A DNA stretch of 64,000 bases from positions 372,001 to 436,000 of the forward strand of contig NZ_JBNAGA010000001.1 of the NCBI RefSeq assembly GCF_049800955.1, in the 5' to 3' direction. Every line of letters starts with the position of its first letter. The first letter of the stretch is position 1. The DNA is from JAKVBH01 sp049800955 (GTDB taxonomy: Bacteria; Pseudomonadota; Alphaproteobacteria; Rhodobacterales; Rhodobacteraceae). The notes under the pieces were generated by a model. The model saw only the letters and a list, made by a program, of their open reading frames with translations. It was not told the origin of the DNA and ran no database searches. Positions 26,170-34,269 of the stretch are shown one piece after another. The translations under genes were made by a program, and so were the position numbers.

Positions 26170-27054
26170 TCAGATGCGCGCTAACCGCCAAGTCGGCATG
26201 ATGTCAGCTTGGCGCGCATATTGTCCGGCATCAGCCCCTGCGAACATGCCATCTTGTTCCACCAAAACCGTTTGCCAATCGCGCGCTGCCGCGCCGAGGA
26301 TATCGGTATGTAGTGTGTCGCCGCACATTGCGATGCGGCGTCGCGCGGTTTCGGGCAGAGAGGCCTCCACCAATTGAAAAACCTCCGGAAAGGGTTTGCC
26401 AAAAAACCTGATCTGCTCAATTGAGGCGTCAGCGAGCAAGTGGCCGAAATACCCGGGCTCCAAAGAAAAACCATGATCCCTGGGCGCTGCCAAATCGGCA
26501 TTTGCAATCAGCACCGGACGCGGCCTGTTTCGGAGACTGGCAACAAGCATTTCCTGACGCGCCTCATTCCAAGCAGCGGTGGACAAAAACAGGATGCCCT
26601 CAGCCGCATCGTAGGCGTTTCGAGCTGCTTCCAAACGCAGGGTGTCGAAGGGAATGTCGCTCAAATCATCCGTTGGGGCGGCAATGCACCCCCAGAGCCG
26701 GGCATCCAGCGCGAGCAAGGTCGCGTCGCGGCTTGTTACGATCTCATCCGGCGTCACGGTGACGCCGAGCTTGTGGAATTTCTCGACCGCCTTTTCGCGG
26801 TTGTAGCTGGCCGCGTTCGACAGGATGCGGATGGCATGACCGGCTGCGCGCAGCTGGTCCAATCGCGCGGCCGCGCCGGGGATCGGCGTGTCTCCAACGT
26901 TCAAAACGCCAAAGGCATCGAACACAAAGGCGTCTGCATGCTCCCGCAGATCCATCAGCGAGCGCACTTGGTGCGATGTCCCGCGCGTCAAGGCCTGGGG
27001 AAGCCTGCTCCGCACAGCTTCATACCGCTCAAAAATTGACTCGACCTTGTCCAA
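26170..27054 (-). CDS. HAD-IIA (NagD-like) sugar/glycerol-phosphate phosphatase family protein
   Basis: About 294-aa HAD-IIA protein. Motif I is FVFDAFGVL (one Asp replaced by a hydrophobic residue compared with DxDGVL), followed by ILSNAAS (motif II), a C2-type cap, GKPFPEVF (motif III Lys) and MCGDTLHTDILGA (motif IV). It is similar to the TIGR01459 group. The start is uncertain. The TTG at 27054 with AAAGGG upstream gives a family-like length. An ATG at 27096 or further upstream to 27222 would add an unlikely leader. Substrate unknown. Confidence 0.75.
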   Translation of the reverse strand: MDKVESIFERYEAVRSRLPQALTRGTSHQVRSLMDLREHADAFVFDAFGVLNVGDTPIPGAAARLDQLRAAGHAIRILSNAASYNREKAVEKFHKLGVTVTPDEIVTSRDATLLALDARLWGCIAAPTDDLSDIPFDTLRLEAARNAYDAAEGILFLSTAAWNEARQEMLVASLRNRPRPVLIANADLAAPRDHGFSLEPGYFGHLLADASIEQIRFFGKPFPEVFQLVEASLPETARRRIAMCGDTLHTDILGAAARDWQTVLVEQDGMFAGADAGQYARQADIMPTWRLARI

Positions 27055-27300
27055 ATTTCCGTAGCCCTTTCTAGCCCAAAGCAGGCCTTGTGGCCGCATC
27101 GAGCGGGACCCTAACCATGAGAGCGGCAGAAGCAAATCAGAACGCGCGCCCGGAGATGAGAAGATCGGCACGTTGCTGCCGGGCCGGAGCGGGCACAAGA
27201 CAGACGGGTAAAAAGATGGCAACCTTACTTTAAGGCGAGTCGTCTTCCGTGTGCCGCGGAACCCAATCGCTCGCTACACAACACATCAGGGGGTTTTACC

Positions 27301-29259
27301 ATGTCATTCCGTCTCAATCGCCGTGGCTTCATCACGGGCTCTGCAAGCCTGATCGCAATGCACCCTTTCTCCGTCAATGCAGCCACCAATCAGGCGCATC
27401 TGAGGATTATGGAGACGACCGATCTGCACGTGCACGTCTGGCCGTATGATTATTATTCGGATCGGGAGCGCGATACGATGGGCCTTGCACGAACGGCGTC
27501 CATTGTGCGCGACATCAGAGCCGAGGCCACAAATTCGGTGCTCTATGACAATGGAGACTTTCTGCAGGGCAATCCCATGGGCGATTACATGGCCTATGAG
27601 CGCGGGATGAAGGAAGGCGACATGCATCCGATCATCACAGCGCTCAATACGCTGGGTTTTGATGCGGCGACTTTGGGCAATCATGAGTTCAATTACGGTC
27701 TCGACTTTCTGATGAAATCTCTGGCAGGCGCGAATTTCCCCGTGATCTCCGCCAATGTATCGAAAGAGCTTGGGGCCGACCCCACGAAAGATACGACTCT
27801 CGTTCCGCCCTTTGTCATCATGGATAAGGAGATCACGGACGGTGCAGGCGTCGCTCACAAAATCAAGATTGGTCTGATCGGCTTTGTGCCGCCACAAATC
27901 ATGAATTGGGACCGTCGCCATCTGGAGGGTAATGTCCACGCGCGCGATATCATCGAAAGCGCCAAGGCCTATGTGCCGATGATGAAAGAGCAGGGCGCAG
28001 ATATCATCATTGCTCTGAGCCACTCGGGCATTGCGGAGGCGGATCATACCGAGTTCATGGGCAATGCCGCCGTCCCGCTTGCCGCGATTGATGGCATTGA
28101 CGCCGTCCTGTCAGGGCACCACCACAATGTGTTCCCGTCTTCGACCTACGAGGGCTTGCCTGCGGTTGATGTGGCGTCCGGGACAATCCATGGCAAACCG
28201 GCGGTCATGGGAGGCTTTTGGGGCTCGCACCTGGGTGTCATTGATCTCATGCTGGAGGTCTCCGGCGGCGAATGGCGTGTGGTGGGCCACACCTCGGAGG
28301 CGCGGCCCATATCCAGGCGCAACGAGGATCGTTCCATCACGGCGCTGGTGGAAAGCGATCAGGCGGTTCTGGATAGCGTTGCCGAGCTGCATGACGCCAC
28401 GTTGGCCTATGTGCGGCGCGCCGTTGGCAAGACATCCGCTCCGCTGCACAGCTATTTCGCGCTTGTGGCAGACGATCCTTCGGTTCAAATCGTATCCAAG
28501 GCGCAGAGCTGGTACGTGGCTGAGATGTTGAAGGGCACAGAATATGAAGGTTTGCCCCTTCTGTCCGCCGCAGCGCCGTTCAAGGCGGGAGGCCGCGGCG
28601 GGCCGGAGTATTACACCGATGTGCCCGTAGGGGATGTTGCGATCAAGAACGTGGCTGATTTGTATCTCTATCCCAACACAGTGCGCGCTGTAAAAGTGAC
28701 GGGACAACAGGTCAAGGATTGGCTGGAACGTTCGGCCGGCATGTTCAATCAGGTGGAGCCTGGCAAAGCGGATCAGATCCTTCTGAACCCCGAATTCCCC
28801 TCCTACAACTTCGATGTGATTGACGGCGTTCAGTACAAGATCGATCTGAGCCAGCCGTCCATGTTTGGTCCACGTGGCGAACTCATCAACCCCGATGCCA
28901 GCCGCATCGTCGATCTGACGTATAATGGCGCCCCTCTGGATATGAATGCGGAATTCGTGATTGCCACCAACAACTACCGCGCAGGCGGCGGTGGTAGCTT
29001 CCCCGGCGCGGACGGCTCCACGACGATTTTTGAAGCGCCTGACACCAACAGGGATGTCATCGTGCGCTATATCGTCGAGCAAGGGACGATCAATCCCACA
29101 GCTGATGACAATTGGGCCTTCGCCCCGATGCCCGGGACCAGCGTCTTGTTTGATACAGGACCCAAGGGCGTGGATGTTGTTGATGATGTGAAAGGCGTGG
29201 AAATCGCGCCTGCGGGGAGCGGCGACGACGGCTTTGCGCGCTATCGTATAAATCTCTAG
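27301..29259 (+). CDS. 2',3'-cyclic-nucleotide 2'-phosphodiesterase / 3'-nucleotidase (CpdB-like), exported
   Basis: 652-aa calcineurin-like phosphoesterase plus 5'-nucleotidase C-terminal domain. The leader has twin arginines (NRRGFITGS, residues 6-14) before a hydrophobic core, so Tat export is likely. Metal-site motifs are TDLHVH (about 40-45), YDNGDFLQGN, LGNHEFNYG, LSHSG and SGHHHNVF. The C-terminal substrate domain begins near residue 370. It hydrolyses extracellular cyclic nucleotides to nucleosides and phosphate, a nutrient-scavenging role. AGGGGG lies at good distance before the ATG. Confidence 0.9.
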   Translation: MSFRLNRRGFITGSASLIAMHPFSVNAATNQAHLRIMETTDLHVHVWPYDYYSDRERDTMGLARTASIVRDIRAEATNSVLYDNGDFLQGNPMGDYMAYERGMKEGDMHPIITALNTLGFDAATLGNHEFNYGLDFLMKSLAGANFPVISANVSKELGADPTKDTTLVPPFVIMDKEITDGAGVAHKIKIGLIGFVPPQIMNWDRRHLEGNVHARDIIESAKAYVPMMKEQGADIIIALSHSGIAEADHTEFMGNAAVPLAAIDGIDAVLSGHHHNVFPSSTYEGLPAVDVASGTIHGKPAVMGGFWGSHLGVIDLMLEVSGGEWRVVGHTSEARPISRRNEDRSITALVESDQAVLDSVAELHDATLAYVRRAVGKTSAPLHSYFALVADDPSVQIVSKAQSWYVAEMLKGTEYEGLPLLSAAAPFKAGGRGGPEYYTDVPVGDVAIKNVADLYLYPNTVRAVKVTGQQVKDWLERSAGMFNQVEPGKADQILLNPEFPSYNFDVIDGVQYKIDLSQPSMFGPRGELINPDASRIVDLTYNGAPLDMNAEFVIATNNYRAGGGGSFPGADGSTTIFEAPDTNRDVIVRYIVEQGTINPTADDNWAFAPMPGTSVLFDTGPKGVDVVDDVKGVEIAPAGSGDDGFARYRINL

Positions 29260-29638
29260 GCCTTCGTGTCTCGGGTAGGCCTGTGCGCCACGTGGCGGCG
29301 ATGCTGATGGACTGTGTGCGCGTGGTTGCGGGGCAAGGTCGTTGGGGCAAAGGCCCGGCATGGACGGGATGCCCCGCGATGCAAAACGTGAGCTTTCCAT
29401 TTGTCGCGGCCTCTCCCTGCGCTGCATGACGATGCGCTGTCTTCCGGCTGGCTGATGGTCATGCAGCCCATAACGTGGCTTTTTGCGATGGGAACCGCGA
29501 CGATCGCGCTTTTGGCAGTGACGCGTCCATAAACGCTCCACGACATGCCGATTTGATATGCCGCATAGTTTATAAATAAACTCAGGATTATGGTATCGGT
29601 ACGCAGGGTCTGCGATTCGCACGAGGGGATAGAGCGAG
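29260..29638. other. 379-bp gap with a possible 25-aa membrane peptide frame
   Basis: No established gene is seen. On the + strand 29455-29532 reads a 25-residue hydrophobic peptide (MVMQPITWLFAMGTATIALL...TRP) without a clear ribosome-binding site. The right end (from about 29560, AT-rich) probably contains the promoter of the following small gene. No good terminator was found behind the nucleotidase gene. Confidence 0.4.
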
Positions 29639-30061
29639 ATGATGCCGTTGCAGTTACAGACAGGGCTGTCCGAAGCGCCGCAAAATGCCGTCAGCGCTCG
29701 GGCTTGGGCTGTGTTGAACCATCTCAGGTTTGTCGCAATGGGATGCCGCGTCAAGCGCTACACGACCTTGTTCAAAGCCTGCGCCTTGCTGCAGGCGGAT
29801 AAATCCGCCTCGTTGAGTGCGCATGCGGATGCTTTGATGCGGTGTCTCAATGAGGCGCTTGGCAAGCCCGCGCGGCTCATGGCGCCGGGGTCTGCTGAAC
29901 TGTCTTTCGATGAGGCTTGGCTCGTGCAACTCAGCGAAGCTTTCGCGCGCGGAGATGAGGCCAGTCAGACTTTTCTGTTGAACTCGCGCGTGGCGCGAGA
30001 GCACAGGCGGCTTATAGGGTTCCTGATGGGCCAGATTACCAAGAATTTTAGTCTAGATTAG
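29639..30061 (+). CDS. Conserved small protein of unknown function
   Basis: 140-aa helical protein with no signal peptide or membrane helix. Composition and regular helices (for example ALMRCLNEALGKPARLMAP, REHRRLIGFLMGQI) look like a real protein, and I recall similar proteins of this size in other Rhodobacteraceae. Function unknown. The start may be the ATG at 29639 or the adjacent 29642. Its stop codon lies inside the Irr-type box that precedes dps. Confidence 0.65.
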   Translation: MMPLQLQTGLSEAPQNAVSARAWAVLNHLRFVAMGCRVKRYTTLFKACALLQADKSASLSAHADALMRCLNEALGKPARLMAPGSAELSFDEAWLVQLSEAFARGDEASQTFLLNSRVAREHRRLIGFLMGQITKNFSLD

Positions 30062-30074
30062 AAAGATTCTAAAA
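30057..30074. promoter_or_regulatory. Irr-type iron control element (ICE) upstream of dps
   Basis: TTAGAA AGA TTCTAA is a perfect 6-bp inverted repeat with 3-nt spacer inside A/T flanks. It resembles the ICE motif bound by Irr in alphaproteobacteria and lies about 100 bp before the dps start. It suggests haem/iron-dependent control of dps. Confidence 0.65.
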
Positions 30075-30172
30075 AGCCTTGCCTCTCGTGTAGCGTTGAC
30101 TAAATATAAGCCAACGCCAGCCAGCACGTTTGCAAGCCAGCGATAAAGCAATCTTTATTCGTAGGAGATGAA

Positions 30173-30643
30173 ATGACCCAGACAGCTGAAGCGTTGTCCA
30201 CAGACGCGCGCGCCGCCATTGCTGAAGCCCTGAACCAATCGGTGGCCGAGACCGCCGTCGCGACCATGTTGGCTCAGAATTTTCACTGGAACGTAACGGG
30301 TATGGCCTTTGGCCCGCTGCACGATCTGTTCCAGAAGATCTACGAGGACCATTTCGTGGCGCAAGATGATCTGGCTGAACGCATCAAGGCGTTGGACGCC
30401 CACGCAGAGGGGACGCTGGCAGGCATGATCGCGCGCTCGAAAGTCAAAGAGCACGACGGCCACGCGTCCGACAAAGAGATGATCAAGGCGATGCAAATCG
30501 CTCAGGAAACACTGGCCGCCACATTGGCGGGAACCGGCGCGCTGGCGGCGGATCATGGCGATACGCTGACAGAAGATCTGTGCATCGCGCGTGGCCAGAC
30601 CCATGAGAAATTCGCGTGGTTCCTCCGCTCCCATCTGAGCTGA
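30173..30643 (+). CDS. dps: Dps-family DNA starvation/ferritin-like protein
   Basis: 156-aa four-helix ferritin-like protein. The ferroxidase residues are arranged as in Dps: His in NFHWNVTG (about 38), the helix-B His/Asp in EDHFVAQDDLAERI (about 58-71), and no C-terminal membrane part. It forms a dodecamer that oxidises and stores iron and protects DNA from peroxide. TAGGAGATGAA is a good ribosome-binding site. The preceding Irr-type box and downstream iron genes place it in an iron regulon. Confidence 0.93.
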   Translation: MTQTAEALSTDARAAIAEALNQSVAETAVATMLAQNFHWNVTGMAFGPLHDLFQKIYEDHFVAQDDLAERIKALDAHAEGTLAGMIARSKVKEHDGHASDKEMIKAMQIAQETLAATLAGTGALAADHGDTLTEDLCIARGQTHEKFAWFLRSHLS

Positions 30644-30715
30644 TACACGCATCCGATCTAAATCGAACGAACCGACCAACGCGCCCAGGATGCACCGGGC
30701 ATGTCGTGACAATAA

Positions 30716-30747
30716 AAGCGGGTCCCAGAGTTAGGGCCCGCTTTTTT
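30716..30747 (+). terminator. Rho-independent terminator of dps
   Basis: AGCGGGTCCC (30717-30726) pairs with GGGCCCGCT (30734-30742) with one bulge, followed by a T run. Confidence 0.8.
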
Positions 30748-30820
30748 GCGGTCGGCACGCGCCCCGTGTCAGCACGTGAGGGATCGAGGACGTTTGCCTC
30801 GCATCCCGAAACTTGCAGAT

Positions 30821-30994
30821 CTATTTGGTCAGGATCAATTTGCCGGCGCGCGTGATGCGCAAATAATAGGTTTGCCCGTCGAGCACGATGCAGGCCTGAA
30901 CACCATCTTTCACGATATCCCGGGCATCGTAGGTGTCCAGCTGCGGGGTCGGCTTGTCAAAGGTCGGATCGGGCACTTGTGTCATGGCGTTCAT
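30821..30994 (-). CDS. hemP: Hemin uptake protein HemP
   Basis: 57-aa protein typical of HemP: a variable N-terminus, then TYDARDIVKDGVQACIVLDG and the near-invariant end YYLRITRAGKLILTK. HemP/HmuP proteins activate or support haem-uptake gene expression; the mechanism is debated. Its ATG (30994) overlaps the stop of the 50-aa gene upstream by four bases; an ATG three codons later is an alternative. No haem receptor or HmuSTUV gene is in the window, so this hemP is detached from its usual operon. Confidence 0.88.
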   Translation of the reverse strand: MNAMTQVPDPTFDKPTPQLDTYDARDIVKDGVQACIVLDGQTYYLRITRAGKLILTK

Positions 30995-31143
30995 GGTGTC
31001 CGCTCCAGATGGTCCAACATCTGTTCAAAGGAGCGGTTGGCCAGAAAGACACCTGCCGCCGCGTCCCTCAGGACGTCCTGCCAACACGCACGTATGTTCG
31101 GATGATCATCTGCCCAATTGCTATGTCCAATATCTTGGCCCAT
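30991..31143 (-). CDS. Unknown 50-aa protein coupled to hemP
   Basis: 50-aa acidic/helical peptide (MGQDIGHSNWADDHPNIRAC...NRSFEQMLDHLERTP). The ATG at 31143 follows AAGGAGAAAGTG, an excellent ribosome-binding site, and its stop overlaps the hemP start (ATGA). I do not recognise a family. Position suggests a haem/iron-related role or a leader ORF that couples hemP translation (inference). A longer frame to 31209 is less likely. Confidence 0.6.
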   Translation of the reverse strand: MGQDIGHSNWADDHPNIRACWQDVLRDAAAGVFLANRSFEQMLDHLERTP

Positions 31144-31228
31144 CACTTTCTCCTTGATTGCAAGGCGTCCGGGCTGCCCTTTTGGAAAAGAGGGATGGCT
31201 GAGACTCACATGTATATGTTGATAGAAA

Positions 31229-31253
31229 TAGTCGGAAATGTCAATCCCGACTA
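31229..31253. promoter_or_regulatory. Inverted repeat between hemP group and iron permease
   Basis: TAGTCGG (31229-31235) and CCGACTA (31247-31253) with an 11-nt spacer, in an AT-rich intergenic region that serves divergent iron genes. It is a candidate operator for a haem/iron regulator; factor unknown. Confidence 0.5.
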
Positions 31254-31266
31254 AAACAATCAGGCC

Positions 31267-31293
31267 TGTAACTGTTTGGGCTTACACGTTACA
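31267..31293. promoter_or_regulatory. TGTAAC-N15-GTTACA inverted repeat before the Fe(III) permease gene
   Basis: Two 6-bp arms 27 bp end to end, centred about 46 bp before the permease start. The left arm is part of the 9-mer CTGTAACTG, which recurs in reverse upstream of the Fe(III)-binding protein gene (34062-34070). Confidence 0.45.
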
Positions 31294-31325
31294 CCGGGCA
31301 AAGATGTGAATTCAGGACGGCGTTT

Positions 31326-32975
31326 GTGATGGATCAAAAGGTCATCTCGGCAATTGCGTTGAGTGTCGCGACTGTGTGTTTGCTGCCGATTGTCGGCGTG
31401 CTTGCCGCTGCGGCGTTTGGCTCGCTCGATACATTGGCGCAATTGGCCGAAACGGTTCTGTGGCGCTACACTTGGACCACGCTCGTCCTCGTCATTCTCG
31501 TTGCTAGCGGTGCAATCATCATAGGGAGCCTGACCGCGTGGCTTGTTGTCGCGACGGAGTTTCGCGGGCGGCGCTTCTTCGAGATTGCTCTGGTCGTGCC
31601 GCTGGCCTTTCCGGCTTATGTCCTCGCTTATGCCTATACCGATGTTCTGGATCATCCGGGGATAGTACAGAGCACGCTGCGCCAGATCATGGGATGGGGG
31701 CCGCGCGACTATTGGTTCCCCGAAATCAGGTCGCTGGGCGGCGCCGCACTCATGTTGACGCTGGTCCTGTATCCTTATGTCTACCTGATGGCGCGGACGG
31801 CTTTTCGCATGCAGGCCGCAACGCCATTTTACGCTGCGCGCTCCTTGGGTGCCTCGCCCACGCGTGCGTTTCTCACGGTCTCGCTGCCCATGGCGCGCCC
31901 GGCTATTGCGGCGGGGGCGTTGCTGGTTGTCATGGAAACCATCGCTGATTTCGGGACCGTCGCCCATTTCAGCGTTCAGACCTTTGCAACGGGCATCTAC
32001 ACCAGCTGGTTTGGCTTGGCCGACAGAGGCGCCGCCGCGCAGCTCGCCGTAGGGCTTCTGGCTTTCGCGCTTCTTGTGGCGGCTCTGGAATACATGAACC
32101 GCGGCAAGGCGGCATTCGCTGCGCGCGGGCGACAGGAAACGTTCGTCCGTTTCGAACTCTCCGGCAAGCGTGCCCTCAGTGCACAGCTGGCCTGCTTCCT
32201 CCCGGTTTTCCTCGGGGTGATTGTGCCGACAGTAACGTTGTTTCTCATGGGGCTGCGCTCAGAGCAGGACATCTTCAGCCCGCGCTATATCCGCTTTATC
32301 GAGAATTCTCTGATCCTCGCGGGTATCGCCTCTGTCATCACTGTGGGCGCCGCTATCCTGCTTGGAACATTCCACCGCATCCTGCCCAGCCGAACCGCCT
32401 TGGCCACGCTGTTCATTGGTCGTTTGGGCTACGCTGTCCCGGGCGGAGTGATCGCGGTTGGCCTTCTGGTGCCTTTTGCGCGGTTTGACAATTGGCTTGA
32501 TGACCGGATGGAGCAATGGTTCGACATCTCGACGGGCCTGCTGATTTCCGGCTCGATCTGGCTCTTGATCGCCGCCTACATGATCCGTTTTCTGGCAGCC
32601 GCCATTGGTTCTTACGACAGCGGCCTTGCCGCCGTGACCCCAAATATCGACGCGGCGTCTCGCGTCCTGGGGCGCACGTCCTGGGGAACGGTGCGTTCTA
32701 TCCACATGCCGATTTTGCGCAGCAGTATTCTGACGGCGCTGCTCATTGTCTTTGTCGACACGATTAAAGAACTTCCCGCGACGTTGATCCTGCGTCCGTT
32801 CAACTACGATACGCTTGCGGTGCAGGCGTTCAGACTCGCTTCTGATGAACGGCTTGAAGGTGCGGCGGTGCCCAGTTTGATGATTGCGGCCATAGGTTTG
32901 CTGCCGGTGATCTTGCTTTGCGTCCAGATCGGCGATTGGCGCGCGCAGCAGATGCAACAAAAAAAGGCGCACTGA
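31326..32975 (+). CDS. Two-domain Fe(III) ABC transporter permease (FbpB/SfuB/FutB type)
   Basis: 549-aa membrane protein with about 12 helices, made of two fused permease domains. Each has an EAA-like loop (YAARSLGASPTRAFLTVSLP and DAASRVLGRTSWGTVRSIHMP), as in the ferric iron FbpB/SfuB/AfuB family. It would form the whole channel. The partner binding protein is convergent at 33011-34024 and the ATPase is not in the window. The start is the ATG at 31326 or the next ATG at 31329. Confidence 0.9.
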   Translation: MMDQKVISAIALSVATVCLLPIVGVLAAAAFGSLDTLAQLAETVLWRYTWTTLVLVILVASGAIIIGSLTAWLVVATEFRGRRFFEIALVVPLAFPAYVLAYAYTDVLDHPGIVQSTLRQIMGWGPRDYWFPEIRSLGGAALMLTLVLYPYVYLMARTAFRMQAATPFYAARSLGASPTRAFLTVSLPMARPAIAAGALLVVMETIADFGTVAHFSVQTFATGIYTSWFGLADRGAAAQLAVGLLAFALLVAALEYMNRGKAAFAARGRQETFVRFELSGKRALSAQLACFLPVFLGVIVPTVTLFLMGLRSEQDIFSPRYIRFIENSLILAGIASVITVGAAILLGTFHRILPSRTALATLFIGRLGYAVPGGVIAVGLLVPFARFDNWLDDRMEQWFDISTGLLISGSIWLLIAAYMIRFLAAAIGSYDSGLAAVTPNIDAASRVLGRTSWGTVRSIHMPILRSSILTALLIVFVDTIKELPATLILRPFNYDTLAVQAFRLASDERLEGAAVPSLMIAAIGLLPVILLCVQIGDWRAQQMQQKKAH

Positions 32976-32990
32976 GCAAGCGCGCCTTTT
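32962..32990. terminator. Bidirectional terminator between permease and Fe(III)-binding protein genes
   Basis: AAAAGGCGC (32962-32970) and GCGCCTTTT (32982-32990) flank an 11-nt loop. The A-run/T-run symmetry can terminate both convergent genes; the left arm overlaps the end of the permease gene. Confidence 0.75.
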
Positions 32991-33010
32991 CTCACTGTTG
33001 AGGTTGGGTC

Positions 33011-34024
33011 TTACTTCCAGCCAGCCGCGTTCAGGATGTTCTGGGCCGTCCCAATGTTATCAGCGATGTCTGACAGGGCGATCGCGTCGGGGCGGAAGAT
33101 ACCCAGTGCTGCCACAGAAGGCGCAAGCCCAATGCCGGGCACGGCCGGATATTCATCATTGCCCGCCGAGAAGTACTGCTGTGCCTGCTCGGAGGCGAGA
33201 TACTCAAGGAACTTGACGGCGTTCTCCTTGTTCGGCGCATTCTTGGCAACGCCGCCGCCGGAGATGTTCATATGCGCGCCGATATCGTTCTGGTTCGGGA
33301 AGACCCAACCGATCTGATCCAGACTGTCGGACAGGCCGGAGACGTCTTTGCGAATGGCGCGGGCGAAATAATACGTGTTGGACATCGCAATGTCGCACTC
33401 ACCCGACACGATACCGCGCAGCTGGTCTGTGTCGCCGCCTTGGGGATCGCGTGCAAAATTGGACACGACGCCTTTGGCCCAATCGCCAATCGCCTCTTCA
33501 CCCAGATGCGCGGTCAGCGCGGCCACGATGTTTTGAGTGTAGACATTGGACGAGGAGCGAATGCACACTTTGCCCGCATATTCCGGTTTTGCGAGATCCT
33601 GATAGGTCATCGGCGGGTTTTCGACATCGTTTTTGTCATAAAAGAGGATGCGGGCGCGCTGTGAAAAGGCAAACCATTGGTTGTCCTCATCCTGCAGATA
33701 CGCCGGAACGGCCGCTTCGAGGACCGGGCTGTCGACGCTTTGCAGCAAGCCCAGTTCCTTGGCACGGGTGATGCGGACTGTGTCAACGGTCAGGAAGACG
33801 TCGACGGGCGAGTTATCCCCTTCCGCTTCCATACGGGCGATGAGCTCATCCGCCTTGCCCTCGATACGGTTGATCGTGATGCCTGTGGCTTCGGTGAAGT
33901 CGGAATACAGGCGCTCATCGGTATCGTAGTGACGCGACGAATAGAGGTTGAGCTCACCTTCGGCAAAGGCTGGCAAAGCGACTGTCGCGGCCAAAACTGC
34001 GAGGAGGGAAGTCTGGAGTTTCAT
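33011..34024 (-). CDS. Fe(III) ABC transporter substrate-binding protein (FutA/FbpA type)
   Basis: 337-aa periplasmic protein with signal peptide (cleavage after PAFA, residue 21). The iron-site signatures of the FutA group are present: LNLYSSRHYDTD near the mature N-terminus, and the Tyr pair in SNTYYFAR. It binds ferric iron in the periplasm. It is convergent with its probable permease, so the transporter is split into two transcription units. Confidence 0.92.
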   Translation of the reverse strand: MKLQTSLLAVLAATVALPAFAEGELNLYSSRHYDTDERLYSDFTEATGITINRIEGKADELIARMEAEGDNSPVDVFLTVDTVRITRAKELGLLQSVDSPVLEAAVPAYLQDEDNQWFAFSQRARILFYDKNDVENPPMTYQDLAKPEYAGKVCIRSSSNVYTQNIVAALTAHLGEEAIGDWAKGVVSNFARDPQGGDTDQLRGIVSGECDIAMSNTYYFARAIRKDVSGLSDSLDQIGWVFPNQNDIGAHMNISGGGVAKNAPNKENAVKFLEYLASEQAQQYFSAGNDEYPAVPGIGLAPSVAALGIFRPDAIALSDIADNIGTAQNILNAAGWK

Positions 34025-34061
34025 GGTAATGCCCTACGATTTGGTTTCTTACTGTTTTACT

Positions 34062-34070
34062 CAGTTACAG
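34062..34070. promoter_or_regulatory. CAGTTACAG element shared with the iron permease promoter
   Basis: Reverse complement of CTGTAACTG found at 31266-31274. It lies 38-46 bp upstream of the Fe(III)-binding protein start, inside an AT-rich promoter region. It may be a half-site for a common regulator; significance by chance has not been computed. Confidence 0.35.
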
Positions 34071-34269
34071 AATTTTAAGCGTGCTGCAAGCTTTTCCGAT
34101 AAAAATAATCAAGAATGAAGGCGCGCCGTTTCATCTTTGGCCTGCAATTCACGCTAAGGCTGTGGCGGCATGTCGCAAGAACGCGGACGGCGCCCGAAAA
34201 GCAATCGCGCCGCGTGAGCGGGGGCTCGACGCGGCGCGTGTTTGGGAGACGCGAAAGGACTGGTGCGTC

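Noticed and set aside
28111..29754. 547-codon open frame on the minus strand
   Set aside because: Antisense to the CpdB-like gene, which has signal peptide and catalytic motifs; a high-GC shadow frame.
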